The translations under genes and the position numbers were made by a program. Positions 42,659-52,075 of a DNA stretch of 64,000 nt are shown here, in pieces. How positions within the stretch are numbered: the stretch's first letter is position 1; each line of letters starts with the position of its first letter. The notes under the pieces were generated by a model. That model did not search any database. It was given only the letters and a program-made list of their open reading frames with translations, and was not told the origin of the DNA. This DNA comes from Fistulifera solaris (taxonomy: Eukaryota > Bacillariophyta > Bacillariophyceae > Naviculales > Stauroneidaceae): contig AP026158.1 of assembly GCA_030295235.1 (NCBI GenBank), forward strand, positions 186,001-250,000, in the 5' to 3' direction.

Positions 42659-45054
42659 ATGTGGAGATTCATCCTTCGTCGACATCCCCGTCAGGCCCGT
42701 TTCTTTTCACAACAATTGGCTCTAAGGCAAATAACCACTCGGATCGATTATGCGACTCCCACATTTGCTGGACTCGTTTCTTGGATAATCGCTTGGGAGT
42801 TGTATCACCGGAAAGACGAGTCGTCGTCGTCGTCATCATCAGGTTGTGAAGGACGACTGCTACCACATGTAGTGCCACAATTGCCCACCAATCCTCGTAA
42901 AGAAACATTACGGTTGTTGCAAGAAATGTCAGATCAAACGGAATTATCGACGCGGTATGAAGTGGATTGGGACGAAGGTCCACTTGGGGTAGGTGCATTT
43001 GGAACGGTGTATTGGGGAGTTGACAAGAAAACGGGAGAACCCGTCGCGCTCAAAAAAGATACCCAAGGAGCTGACCGACGAAGAAGCCTTTTTACGAGAA
43101 ATGACGGCTCTGATGCACATTCAAAAAGCGGGTGGTCATCCTTATATTTGTTCCCTGCGGGATTGTTACGCGGACGGTCAGCATTACTATTTGATATTTG
43201 ATCTCGTTAGTGGTGGCGAAATGTTTGATCATTTAGTCGATCAAGGATCGTACTCGGAACGAGATGCCGCTCGATTGGTTCGTGAAGTAGCGTCCGCTTT
43301 GGCATTTTTGCATGGATTGGGTACCACACATGGTGATTTGAAGCCAGAAAACCTCATGCTCAGTACGAAAAACCCCAGCGATGCCTGTATCAAATTGGTA
43401 GATTTCGGTTGTGCACTGGTCGAAGATGAAGATAACGGCAAGGCGGTAGAGGAAGATGAGAATACGGTTGCGGCCTTTACGGTCGCTTACTGTCCGCCGG
43501 AAATCTTACGAGCCGAAGATCCCACGATGAGTCCGGCCATGGATATGTGGGCTCTAGGAGTCATACTGTATATTATGCTTACTGGAATACATCCGTTTGA
43601 TCTACGGGGCGATTCTTCAGACGAAGAAATCGAGAAAACTATATTATCCGGCAAGAAACCACCTCTTAAGAATTCGAGCATCGCGTATCACCTTTCGGAT
43701 TCGGCTATTGATATAATTGAAAAGCTCATTGAGCCGGATCCCAGCAAGCGACTCACGGCGGATGAAATGCTAGAGCATCCTTGGGTTATTGGAACGACAG
43801 CCAGCAGCGATGCGATGACGGGAGCTTCAAAGAAACTTTCTATGTTCCGTGCTTATCGAACGAAAATGTCAGCGAAAGTGTTTGCGAACATTGTTTCGTG
43901 GTCGGACGATGAAGGGGCCGATGATGTGTCCAAACGTGTTTCATTGATTGAGCGATCATTTCGCGCATTCGATTCGAAACAAAGAGGATATTTGACCAGA
44001 GAATCTGTGGAAGAACTACTTCCCGATACGGAAAAGCCAAGAAAAAGTTCGTTTAGTTTGTTCGGCAAGAACGATCCGGCAAAGTTATCATTGTCGGGTT
44101 TCTCGGATTTACTAGCCGAAAATATGCAGAATAAGTATTTTCCCAAGAACCACATAGTCTACAAAGAGGGAAGTATAGGAAATCACATGTATTTCATTAA
44201 TTCTGGCACAGTGCTCATTGAGACAGAAAGTGGATCTGTTGTAACGAGAGGTGCGGGTGACTTTTTTTGGTGAGGGAGCTTTGCTAAATCCAAAGAAAAC
44301 TCGTTCAGCAACCATTCGGTGTTTAACACCGGTACACGCTATGGAAATTAGCCGCGAGTACTTCGAGAAATACTTGGCCTCGTCGGATGCCGACCTTCTT
44401 TTGACGCTCAAAGAGAAGGATATCATTCGGAAAAGGAATCGCGCGAAAATGATCTTACGTCTCCAAAAAAAATCTGAAAGAGATGCATTATCGAAATGGG
44501 CAGACCATCTTTTCCCCAGGTGATGCTAGTGACCATTTGTTTATTGTGGAAAAGGGCAAAGTGGATATTTTGATGGATGGCAGCAATGTGTTCTCGGCGA
44601 CTCCGGGAAATGTTTTTGGGGAGTACGCAGCCATCACTGGGCGTCGCCGCAACTGCTCGGCGGAGTGTTCTGACGAAGACGGTTGTAAATTGCTCAAGAT
44701 GATGGGTCGTGATTTTCGTAAACTGGTACAGCTTTCCCCAGAGCTGGGGAGTTCTTTGCGCGATTTATCCATACGACGTGACTTTAAAAAGGCAGTTGTC
44801 AAGCGCATCAACAAAGAATTTCCTTACAATGCACCGCTGGAAGCCTTCAATGCGATCCGAAGTAACATTTGCAAAGAAGAATGTTTGTGTCAAGAAGCCA
44901 TCAGCGTTTTGATGCGCGAACTAAATCCTGAATTCACCAATGAAGACATGGGGAGGTGATGCGCACTTTGGGCCTTTCTGAAAACGAATCATTATCTTTT
45001 GAAGCGTTCAAGAAGATTTTCATTGCTGACAAGCAGCGGTCGAAAGCAATATGA
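42659..45054 (+). CDS. CaMK-type protein kinase with two cyclic-nucleotide-binding domains and EF-hand-like parts
   Basis: About 800 residues when frames are joined. N-terminus MWRFILRRHPRQARFFSQQL is a mitochondrial-type presequence, then one hydrophobic segment. Kinase domain: GVGAFGTVYWG, VALKK, LIFDLVSGGEMFDHL, THGDLKPENLM (HGD where HRD is usual), KLVDFGCAL, YCPPEILRAEDP, SPAMDMWALGVILYIMLTG. An EF-hand-like region follows (SFRAFDSKQRGYLTRESVEE), then cNMP domains 1 (from YFPKNHIVYKEGS) and 2 (from NGQTIFSPGD through VFGEYAAITGRRR), and ESLSFEAFKKIF at the end. The frame shifts at A6 43052-43057, T7 44262-44268, A8 44465-44472 and G4 44950-44953; every one restores a conserved block when the run changes by one base, so I call the gene intact. 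Non-RD-type catalytic loop; regulation by Ca2+ and cyclic nucleotide is inferred from domains. Confidence 0.87.
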
Positions 45055-45718
45055 TGGACGCTGCGCTACCTACTACTGTACCTTCAGAACGTGTAAGAGC
45101 TTCAGTCTATTCTCCCTGATCCAAAAGCTGCGTAGTATGATAGCGTAAGCAGCACAACAAACCAGTGACGGGCCTCGCATAGCATGCCGCGCAACGCGGT
45201 TCTTCGAGAAAGCACCGATCTTGTCCGTCGTATGCCGACGACATTTTGTCGGGATCGGTATCATCTCAAAGAGACTTGAAGAAGTTAGCAACGGAGAATC
45301 CTTGCATTTTTCTTGTTTGTGTTGTATGATGAGGATGGTGGTCTCTAAAGTGTTGCTTGTTCCCGCACTCTTCGCTGTTAAGGAAATGACTCTTGCTAGG
45401 TCTCGATCGGACATGTCACACATCTGGAATCTGGAATTTAAGACGACGAAACATTGCAATATGTCCATAAATCGTATTCCTGAGTCAGGATACTTTTTCA
45501 CGGATATTACAAGTGGGTCATTGCTCATTTTGATGTGGAGAACAAGCGTCAGGTTCTGGTTTGTTACGACTATACCCTGAAATGTAGACGGGGTTCTTCG
45601 CGGTCCGCGAACGCAAAAGTGCGAATTGTTTTTTTTTCTGTCTCCAGCTGATGATGGCAAAGCCAAAGATTTCTCTTTCCATCAATCCTTTTTACTATTC
45701 TTAAATACAAATTTGAGC
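45055..45718. other. Intergenic with a doubtful minus-strand frame
   Basis: About 660 bases between the kinase and the ankyrin gene. A minus-strand frame of 197 codons (45073-45666) covers most of it, but its composition has no recognisable motif, and a frame this long can arise by chance in a window this size. No other gene is visible. Confidence 0.4.
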
Positions 45719-46957
45719 ATGGAAAGAATTCAAGTAGGCTGCCCTTGCGCAACAAGCCTATGCTCATCCTTTTGTGCCCCCCATACGACTCGCAAAACGC
45801 CCATTGAAACGTTACTTTCCATTATTTTACGACGACCAGAACCGGTCGATCATGATTCTATTTACTCAGTATTCGCACCCGAAGATGTAGCAACGTTACA
45901 ACTTTTGTCGGATCCGCTCGATGATTGGAGTGCCGTGGCAGACTTACTTCGTCGCGGAGCCAATTTACACGTCTGCGACAACACGAACTCGACTCCCCTC
46001 TTGCGTGCGACCCGGAATGGCCATTATCGTGTCGTGGAGTTGTTATTGCAGTCGGGCGCCGATGCAGCGCATCAAGACTTTGCGGGATTGACCGCTCTTG
46101 ATTGGGCGACGCATTATGGTGACGCTTCTTTGATTCGATTACTCCTTCCGTATTTTGTAAATTCGGCCGTCTTGCTGATCGCCGTGGAACGCAACATGCC
46201 GGACGTGGTGAGACTATTTTGCACTGACTCTCGAGTGGATGTGAATTATAAAAATGAAGAAGGATCTGCGGCTTTGCACAATGCCTGTAATACAGGCTTT
46301 GAGCAAGTGGTGGATGTTTTATTACAGCATTCCGAAATACAAGTGGATGTCATGGACGCGTCCGGTGGGACACCTTTGCTTCAAGCGTGTCAGCACGATC
46401 ATCGAAGTATTGCAATGGCTTTACTGGAAGCGGGAGCAAATGTAAATCATGCTGATCAATCCGGTGATACGCCGTTGCTCATAGCTACCAAATGTGGATA
46501 CGTCAAGTTAGTCAAGATTTTGTTGCGCTGTGGAGCTAATGTCAATGTGCGCGACTCGTACGGGACGACCGTGCTGCTCGCGGCCTGTAACTTAGCTTCT
46601 TCCAGTATACTCCAACTTATTTTACCAAAAGTGGGCAACGTCGAAGAGACAGATTCGTGTCATCTGAGTCCTTTGTTTCTGGCCACCGATCGAGGGAACC
46701 GGGAAATGGTCCGTCTTTTGTTGCATGCGGGTGCATCCATACACGAGTCCGATGATGATTTCACTCCCTTTCTACTGGCCATCGTGCAAGGACGGACCGA
46801 GATTGTCTCCGAAATGCTGCAGCATGGCACTTACGCGGACGATGATCCGACACCATTACAAACCGCCCTGTCAGCCGGTCAATTAGATGTGGTGTACCTA
46901 TTGTTGCGAGGTGATCCCCTTGCGCAACTGCAGACAATAGTTAGCAGGGCTGCTTAA
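45719..46957 (+). CDS. Ankyrin-repeat protein
   Basis: 412 residues from the ATG at 45719 (MERIQVGCPCATSLCSSFCA, Cys-rich start); the open frame begins earlier, at 45626, but that stretch looks like 5' leader. About nine ankyrin repeats cover the rest: for example NSTPLLRATRNGHYRVVELL, GSAALHNACNTGFEQVVDVL, GGTPLLQACQHDHRSIAMAL, GDTPLLIATKCGYVKLVKIL and LSPLFLATDRGNREMVRLLL. The Cys-rich N-terminal 30 residues might bind metal or be acylated. No membrane segment. Such proteins bind partners; which ones cannot be told. Single exon, no frame problem. Confidence 0.88.
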   Translation: MERIQVGCPCATSLCSSFCAPHTTRKTPIETLLSIILRRPEPVDHDSIYSVFAPEDVATLQLLSDPLDDWSAVADLLRRGANLHVCDNTNSTPLLRATRNGHYRVVELLLQSGADAAHQDFAGLTALDWATHYGDASLIRLLLPYFVNSAVLLIAVERNMPDVVRLFCTDSRVDVNYKNEEGSAALHNACNTGFEQVVDVLLQHSEIQVDVMDASGGTPLLQACQHDHRSIAMALLEAGANVNHADQSGDTPLLIATKCGYVKLVKILLRCGANVNVRDSYGTTVLLAACNLASSSILQLILPKVGNVEETDSCHLSPLFLATDRGNREMVRLLLHAGASIHESDDDFTPFLLAIVQGRTEIVSEMLQHGTYADDDPTPLQTALSAGQLDVVYLLLRGDPLAQLQTIVSRAA

Positions 46958-47247
46958 GTTACTAGATGCGTTAACTTGTGACTTGTGAGCTGACAGATGT
47001 AGAAATAACATGGATATTAAAAAGTGGAGGTCACGCAAACTTTCTGGTATCCTCAAAATTAAAATTTTAACCTACTTTTACAGTACACTCTATACTACTG
47101 TCGTTGATGGCAACACGCAGATGCCTTCCAAATCTGAGAAAAATCGCGGCCATGTTGCCTTGTATCCTGCATAAAAGTAAGTCGAACTATCGTTTACAAT
47201 TATAGGATTCCGACTCGGAAATACTCCTCCAAGGTGTTACAGCAATC
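46958..47247. other. Intergenic, no gene seen
   Basis: 290 bases between the ankyrin and the CDK genes on the same strand; A/T-rich around 47040-47100. Nothing notable. Confidence 0.3.
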
Positions 47248-48575
47248 ATGAATGATGCACAGAAGGCAACAACCCAGAAACGAAGTCATCGGGAAACAAT
47301 CGACCTGCCCGCTGGAAAGTGCGCCTTGGTGGCGGATCGCTACGAAAAAGTAGGACGCATCGGTGAAGGGTCGTATGGAGTTGTCTACAAAGCGATTGAT
47401 CGTCAAACAAACTGTACCGTTGCTTTGAAAAGATGTATACCTCATCATGAATCCAGTGATGGATTTCCCATAACGAGTGAGTGCTTTGCTTATTTGTGTG
47501 TTCTTGATCGCGTAATCGTGGCGTTCCTTTATAAAAAAAATTAGGCAACATCAAGATAAGTTCGTTATGCGAGCGAGGAAACTAAAGTTTTTCTGACCCA
47601 CATTTTCATTTATCCTATTTCTCACGCAGCCTTACGAGAAATTGAATCGCTCAAGCTATGTTCGAAACATCCCAACATTGTTGGTCTCCACCAAGTCGCC
47701 GTTTCCGAAAGTGGAGGTGTGTTTTTGGTGTTTGAACATTGCGATAAGGATCTAGCCGCTATCTTGGATGATTACTATGCAAAACACAAGAGTAGTCCTT
47801 TTCCAGAAGCATCGGTCAAGCGTTTGTTCCTACAATTACTCAGTGCACTCGAGTACTTACACGATCATCATCTCATTCATCGCGATGTGAGTAAGAATGA
47901 AAAATCGTTGCATCTGATTATCTTTACACTCTGGGCGGTTCGTCTCATAAACAATGTTTTTTTATTTTTTCTATACAGCTAAAACTCAGCAATCTTTTGT
48001 ACAAGGAAGGATCATTGAAGCTCGCCGATTTCGGCTTGTCCAGGCCGTTTTCTACGGGGATGCACGCATTGACTCCCACAGTGGCTTCTCTTTGGTATCG
48101 CCCTCCTGAACTTCTTCTAGGTGCTACAACATACACCCAGTCCATAGATATGTGGGCGTCGGGATGTATATGGTGTGAACTGTTGATAGGGTCCCCGCTC
48201 TTTCCGTGAGTCGCAATAAGTTGTTTGTGCCATTTGTACTTATCGTAATATGGTCCCTCATGCCTCCTTTCTTATAGAGGAAAGACGGAAATGGAGCAAA
48301 TCAACAAAATTTTCAAAGCATTGGGTGTCCCCAGCGAATGGCCGGCCTCTTTGAAAGACCTACTGTTGACCACGAGCATCGGACTTTTACCAACGCCGAC
48401 GAAAGAGTTGTTGGATCGTTTTGCTTTCTTGCAAGTGACAGGACTTCGAATGCTAACGTCTCTCTTGAATTACGAACCTGAACAACGTTGGACGGCAAGT
48501 CGAGCTCTCGAGTCACCTTATTTTCTTGACAAGCCATTTCCGACTCCAGAATCTGAAATGAGACGTTTTGTATAG
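47248..48575 (+). CDS. Cyclin-dependent kinase, CDK10/CDK11-like
   Basis: 336 residues in four exons: 47248-47476, 47630-47886, 47979-48205, 48278-48575. All introns are GT-AG and the spliced frame is open. Motifs: IGEGSYGVVYKA (ATP loop), CTVALKR, the cyclin-contact helix DGFPITTLREIESL (xxSLRE/xTSLRE type, as in CDK10 and CDK11/PITSLRE), LIHRD joined to LKLSNLL across intron 2, ADFGLSRPF, and TPTVASLWYRPPELLLG, whose first Thr residues are the activation-loop sites. The C-lobe ends FLDKPFPTPESEMRRF. Family members couple cyclin binding to transcription or splicing. The CDK10 versus CDK11 choice is not certain, but it lacks the long N-terminus of CDK11. Confidence 0.9.
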
Positions 48576-48857
48576 GAAGGGTTTCTGTGAGACCGTGGAT
48601 GATTATGGAGTAGACGCAGCCTGTGGGTCGGCAACGTACTGGATAATATCCAAAAGATGGTTCTTCTTCAGCGTTTGCATCGTGGTCAACGATTCTTTTG
48701 AGATTGTGTACACACTCGAGCGGTGCTCGGGTGCGTGAGAAAAATCATGTTCAATTTTGACAACGAGTTTAGTTTCGGCAATATCTGACACGAAGGCAGT
48801 TTGCCTTCCCGACATCATAAGATGTCCGGTGCCGTGTTGATTTCTTATCGACACGGT
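48576..48857. other. Convergent 3' spacer, small unsupported frame
   Basis: Between the CDK stop and the M11 protease stop. A minus-strand frame at 48603-48854 encodes 83 residues (with ETKLVVKIEHDF and NHLLDIIQYVADP), but it begins with GTG and overlaps both 3' UTRs. I leave it as unproven. Confidence 0.35.
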
Positions 48858-50831
48858 TTAAATTCTCTCGTCGCTGTCGAGGTTACCGTTGCTCTCTTCG
48901 TCAAAGGTATCTAAGCTTGTGTTTGGAGATTTATCAGTCAACGAATCAGATTTTACTGAACAGACAATAGCCTCATCCGATTTTGATTGGTTCGCATCCT
49001 CGGACACTCCATTGTTTTGCTTCGTGGCAGACCTCTCCTCTGCTCTACCTTTTCGACGCTTGCATCTCATACGCAGTATGAGCATAATTACCACGAAAAG
49101 AGCTCCTGCTAGAACGACCAGCATTATTTGAACCGCAAATAATGGTTTGACACGTTTGATTGGTTCTTGTTCCTGTGACGCAGTTGGGCCTACATCACTC
49201 GCGGAAGTATTGGTGGCAGGGTTGAAGGTAGATCCTTCGCTTTGTCCCTTATCTGCGATATCCGTGTGTGGAGCAGGATTTGTTTCTTTCACAGACGTCG
49301 GTGTCTGTGATGGAATTACTGGTTCGATTGCAGCGTGGTGTGGGCTGGTTATTGGATGGATGGTTGGAACCACTGATGGGGCCAGTGTTGGGCTGGTTGA
49401 TGTTAAAATTTGCTGGTCTAATGGTTTGGGTGACAGAGTAGGAAACAGAAATGGGCGTGGGATTGGAAACGTAGACGGTTCCTGCGTCCATGCGAATCCG
49501 CAGTCCGTCTTCGATAGCCCGATGTTGAGTTCGACGTAATTCGGTTCGGATGAGTCGTCGAATCGGCAAACTTCCACCACAATTCCAATTGGTGACTGCC
49601 AATACCGCGATTGCGAGTCCAAACCAGCAACTAAATTCGTTTTATGGTCACCCGATTCCACAATCGTTACCATGTCTCGCATCTCGCTTGTGTCCACATT
49701 GAATTTAGTGGCGCGATTGTATTGCATGTAATAATCCCTCAATTTGATGATGACGTAATGTTCATCTGTGGCCATATCATAGTCCACAAATGCTGCGAGT
49801 TTGACATTCGTTGGCGATGTTAACGCATCGCCATCGATTTCCAGGGTGCGAGAATACCAGCCTAAATGCCAGTGATTGGGTGCATTGTAGCATTTTTGCG
49901 GAAAATGCATCTGTTGGGGAGCCGTTCCCATATATCCAGTGTGATCTTCATACTCGACTCCATTTTCATAGGCGTGAGGCAAACCCAAGTTGTGACTATG
50001 ATATGGAATTAGAAAACGTTGATCGTAACGAATATCCCTCCCGTATAAAGTCAAATGCGTTACGTACCCAATTTCGTGCATGGTGGCCCCCAAGTAGCCA
50101 GCCCATAGATTATTGAAGCTAGTATGCTTTCCATTGAACCAACCAAATGCAGTCCAGCCCCCCAATGTTCCTGGCGGCACTACCACCATGACTCCATCGA
50201 CCAAATCAAGAATAGTATCGACGTCTTCGTTCACCAATGTCTTGGCAACTTGGTAGGCATCTTCAACCAATAATACGTGTTGGGTATTTGTGGCATTCCT
50301 TTGGACTCGCACATCCATTACACCGTATTTGGTCGGAACGATCTGTAGCTTTCCAAACGAACATTTTTCCATTTGTCCTCGGAGCGAAGCGTCGTCCACA
50401 AACGTCAGATTATACAATTGCTCCGACGATAAGTCAGGTTCTGAGTCCAGTGCAATAATGCGAAGCATCAGTATTTGGTAAATCCCGCTCGTTTTCGACA
50501 ACTGTCGTCGTTCCTCATTCAACGACGATATTGTAGAAAGAGTCATGTTGGTGGGAACGGTCACGGTCGTATTGTCGATCCACTCGTCACGTATGGACAC
50601 CCATATTAATTCATAATTCAGAAGCCGCGAGCGAAGACTGTGAAGCGTTTCCTTGGACAAATTCTTCACTTCGTACGGAAACGAGCCATGAGATTGGCAC
50701 CCGATGGTTTCTTCTTGACGGAATGGGTAATATTGGACTGTATTAAGATATAATTGGCAGACATGCTCCGACCATGCACCATGCAGGAAAATGAGTAGTA
50801 ATAGTTTTGATAATGCCCTGAATAATGTCAT
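48858..50831 (-). CDS. Gametolysin-type metalloprotease (peptidase family M11), membrane-anchored
   Basis: M11 enzymes are zinc proteases that digest wall or matrix glycoproteins in algae. The frame is open throughout, but it includes a 72-nt GTACGT..CATAG intron (49996-50067) that splits the active site: spliced, the protein reads MHEIGHNLGLPHAYENG, with the zinc motif HExxHxxGxxH; unspliced it has 24 extra residues and no motif. DHTGYMG gives the Met turn. An N-terminal signal peptide (LLLLIFLHGAWS), then a propeptide-like region, protease domain (about residues 190-480), a Pro/Thr/Ser stalk with SPTLAPSVVPT, one membrane helix (VQIMLVVLAGALFVVIML) and a charged tail of about 80 residues. 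Type I surface protease. The intron is 3n and stop-free, so splicing could act as a switch. Confidence 0.9.
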   Translation of the reverse strand: MTLFRALSKLLLLIFLHGAWSEHVCQLYLNTVQYYPFRQEETIGCQSHGSFPYEVKNLSKETLHSLRSRLLNYELIWVSIRDEWIDNTTVTVPTNMTLSTISSLNEERRQLSKTSGIYQILMLRIIALDSEPDLSSEQLYNLTFVDDASLRGQMEKCSFGKLQIVPTKYGVMDVRVQRNATNTQHVLLVEDAYQVAKTLVNEDVDTILDLVDGVMVVVPPGTLGGWTAFGWFNGKHTSFNNLWAGYLGATMHEIGYVTHLTLYGRDIRYDQRFLIPYHSHNLGLPHAYENGVEYEDHTGYMGTAPQQMHFPQKCYNAPNHWHLGWYSRTLEIDGDALTSPTNVKLAAFVDYDMATDEHYVIIKLRDYYMQYNRATKFNVDTSEMRDMVTIVESGDHKTNLVAGLDSQSRYWQSPIGIVVEVCRFDDSSEPNYVELNIGLSKTDCGFAWTQEPSTFPIPRPFLFPTLSPKPLDQQILTSTSPTLAPSVVPTIHPITSPHHAAIEPVIPSQTPTSVKETNPAPHTDIADKGQSEGSTFNPATNTSASDVGPTASQEQEPIKRVKPLFAVQIMLVVLAGALFVVIMLILRMRCKRRKGRAEERSATKQNNGVSEDANQSKSDEAIVCSVKSDSLTDKSPNTSLDTFDEESNGNLDSDERI

Positions 50832-51283
50832 ATTGTTTTGTTTTTCATTAAAAGCCTCCGCCTGGTGTGTTGTGCATCATGTTTGAGGAAAAATGGTGGA
50901 AAATGGTCTCGTAAGCCCAGCTGTTCCTTATCAAAATCCTCTTTTTCCGTTGCGACTAGCAACGTTTTTTTCTTGCTAAGTGACTTTCACCGTCTATTTC
51001 GAGAAAATTCCTTATGAATTTTGTAGAGTGATTTTTTGATTACTTAGGCATAAAAGCCAATCATTCTGTTAAATACATTAATACATACGACACAACGGAA
51101 AATGGATGTCGGCAAATAATGATGACGTTCGACACGCAATTCCGCGACCGTGTCCGTCCATTTCCGATAAAAAAAAAGTGACTATTTTATTTTCATTGAA
51201 TGCAACCGACAGAGACCGTGCAATCGAAATTAAGAACAACAAACGCCTTTTCAAGGAAATGACACCAAATATGCAGTGATAGA
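50832..51283. promoter_or_regulatory. Divergent spacer, M11 protease and TrmB-like gene
   Basis: About 450 bases, A/T-rich, with no gene. An A run at 51169-51177 and a TTTTATTTT patch at 51184-51193 lie about 100 bases before the methyltransferase ATG. Confidence 0.4.
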
Positions 51284-52075
51284 ATGATGTTCAAGTCGTT
51301 GGGCATTACTCTTTTAACCATGGCGAGTCGATCGCGGTCCTCCCGAGGGTTGTCGACCGAATACACCATCACATGCCCTTCCATGGAATCCGAAACACTA
51401 CGAAACGAAGTACACAAACATTGCGATAGCCTGGATTTATTCCTAACCCGAAAACCTGTCTCGATTCATTCACTGACAGCTTTTTCCGAACTCGGTCGTC
51501 AGCTGCCGAGCGACAATGCGCCCTTGATACTCGACAGCGGGTGTGGAACGGGACGATCGTCGCTGCGTTTGGGAGAATTGTATCCGGAAAGCCATGTCAT
51601 TGGAGTGGATCGGTCGATTGCACGACTTTCCCGTCATATCCGTCCCGACAGATTGGTAGAACAAGTATCGGACAATGTCTGGTTGGTGCGTGCGGAACTG
51701 GTGGATTTCTGGCGTTGTTGTCGTGACCAACAATGGTCGTTTGTGCGACATTATTTGCTCTATCCGAATCCTTATCCCAAAAAAGTACGGTATAAAAGCC
51801 GCTGGTACGCCCATCCCTGCTTTCCTCTCTTGTTGCAGTTACCGGCCTCCGAAATCATTGTACGATCCAATTGGTTACAGTATTTAGAAGATTTTCGCGA
51901 TGCGGTCGATATCGCTGCTGATTACAACAAGGAATTTTCGATCTTTCAGACTTCGAATGTAGAACGACTGATACCGAGTGGGCAAGACGCCCTGACGAAT
52001 TTCGAACAAAAATACTGGAATGCGGGTGAGGCAACCTATGAGCTTGTTCTTACCGCAAAGACGGCGGATGTGTAA
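51284..52075 (+). CDS. tRNA (guanine-N7-)-methyltransferase-like, TrmB family
   Basis: Transfers a methyl group from SAM to G46 of tRNA in bacteria and organelles. The SAM-binding start is LILDSGCGTGRSSLRLGELY, then ESHVIGVDRSIARLSRH. HYLLYPNPYPKK stands for the TrmB block FPDPWPKxRH, and the end ALTNFEQKYWNAGEATYEL corresponds to the TKxExRG recognition block, though its Arg-Gly is changed. N-terminal 20 residues are Arg/Ser-rich (MASRSRSSRGLST), consistent with organelle import; the ATG at 51320 is an alternative start. 263 residues, single exon. The altered substrate motifs may mean a different target. Confidence 0.8.
   Translation: MMFKSLGITLLTMASRSRSSRGLSTEYTITCPSMESETLRNEVHKHCDSLDLFLTRKPVSIHSLTAFSELGRQLPSDNAPLILDSGCGTGRSSLRLGELYPESHVIGVDRSIARLSRHIRPDRLVEQVSDNVWLVRAELVDFWRCCRDQQWSFVRHYLLYPNPYPKKVRYKSRWYAHPCFPLLLQLPASEIIVRSNWLQYLEDFRDAVDIAADYNKEFSIFQTSNVERLIPSGQDALTNFEQKYWNAGEATYELVLTAKTADV

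Noticed and set aside
42659-45054. Kinase region as several separate genes or a pseudogene
   Set aside because: Every break sits in a homopolymer and conserved motifs continue across it, so one intact gene with run-length errors is simpler.
45073-45666. 197-codon minus-strand frame
   Set aside because: No domain, no splice or promoter support, and one such frame is expected by chance in a window of this size; kept only as a note in the intergenic entry.
48603-48854. 83-codon minus-strand frame between CDK and M11 genes
   Set aside because: GTG start, lies in two convergent 3' UTRs, no recognisable domain.
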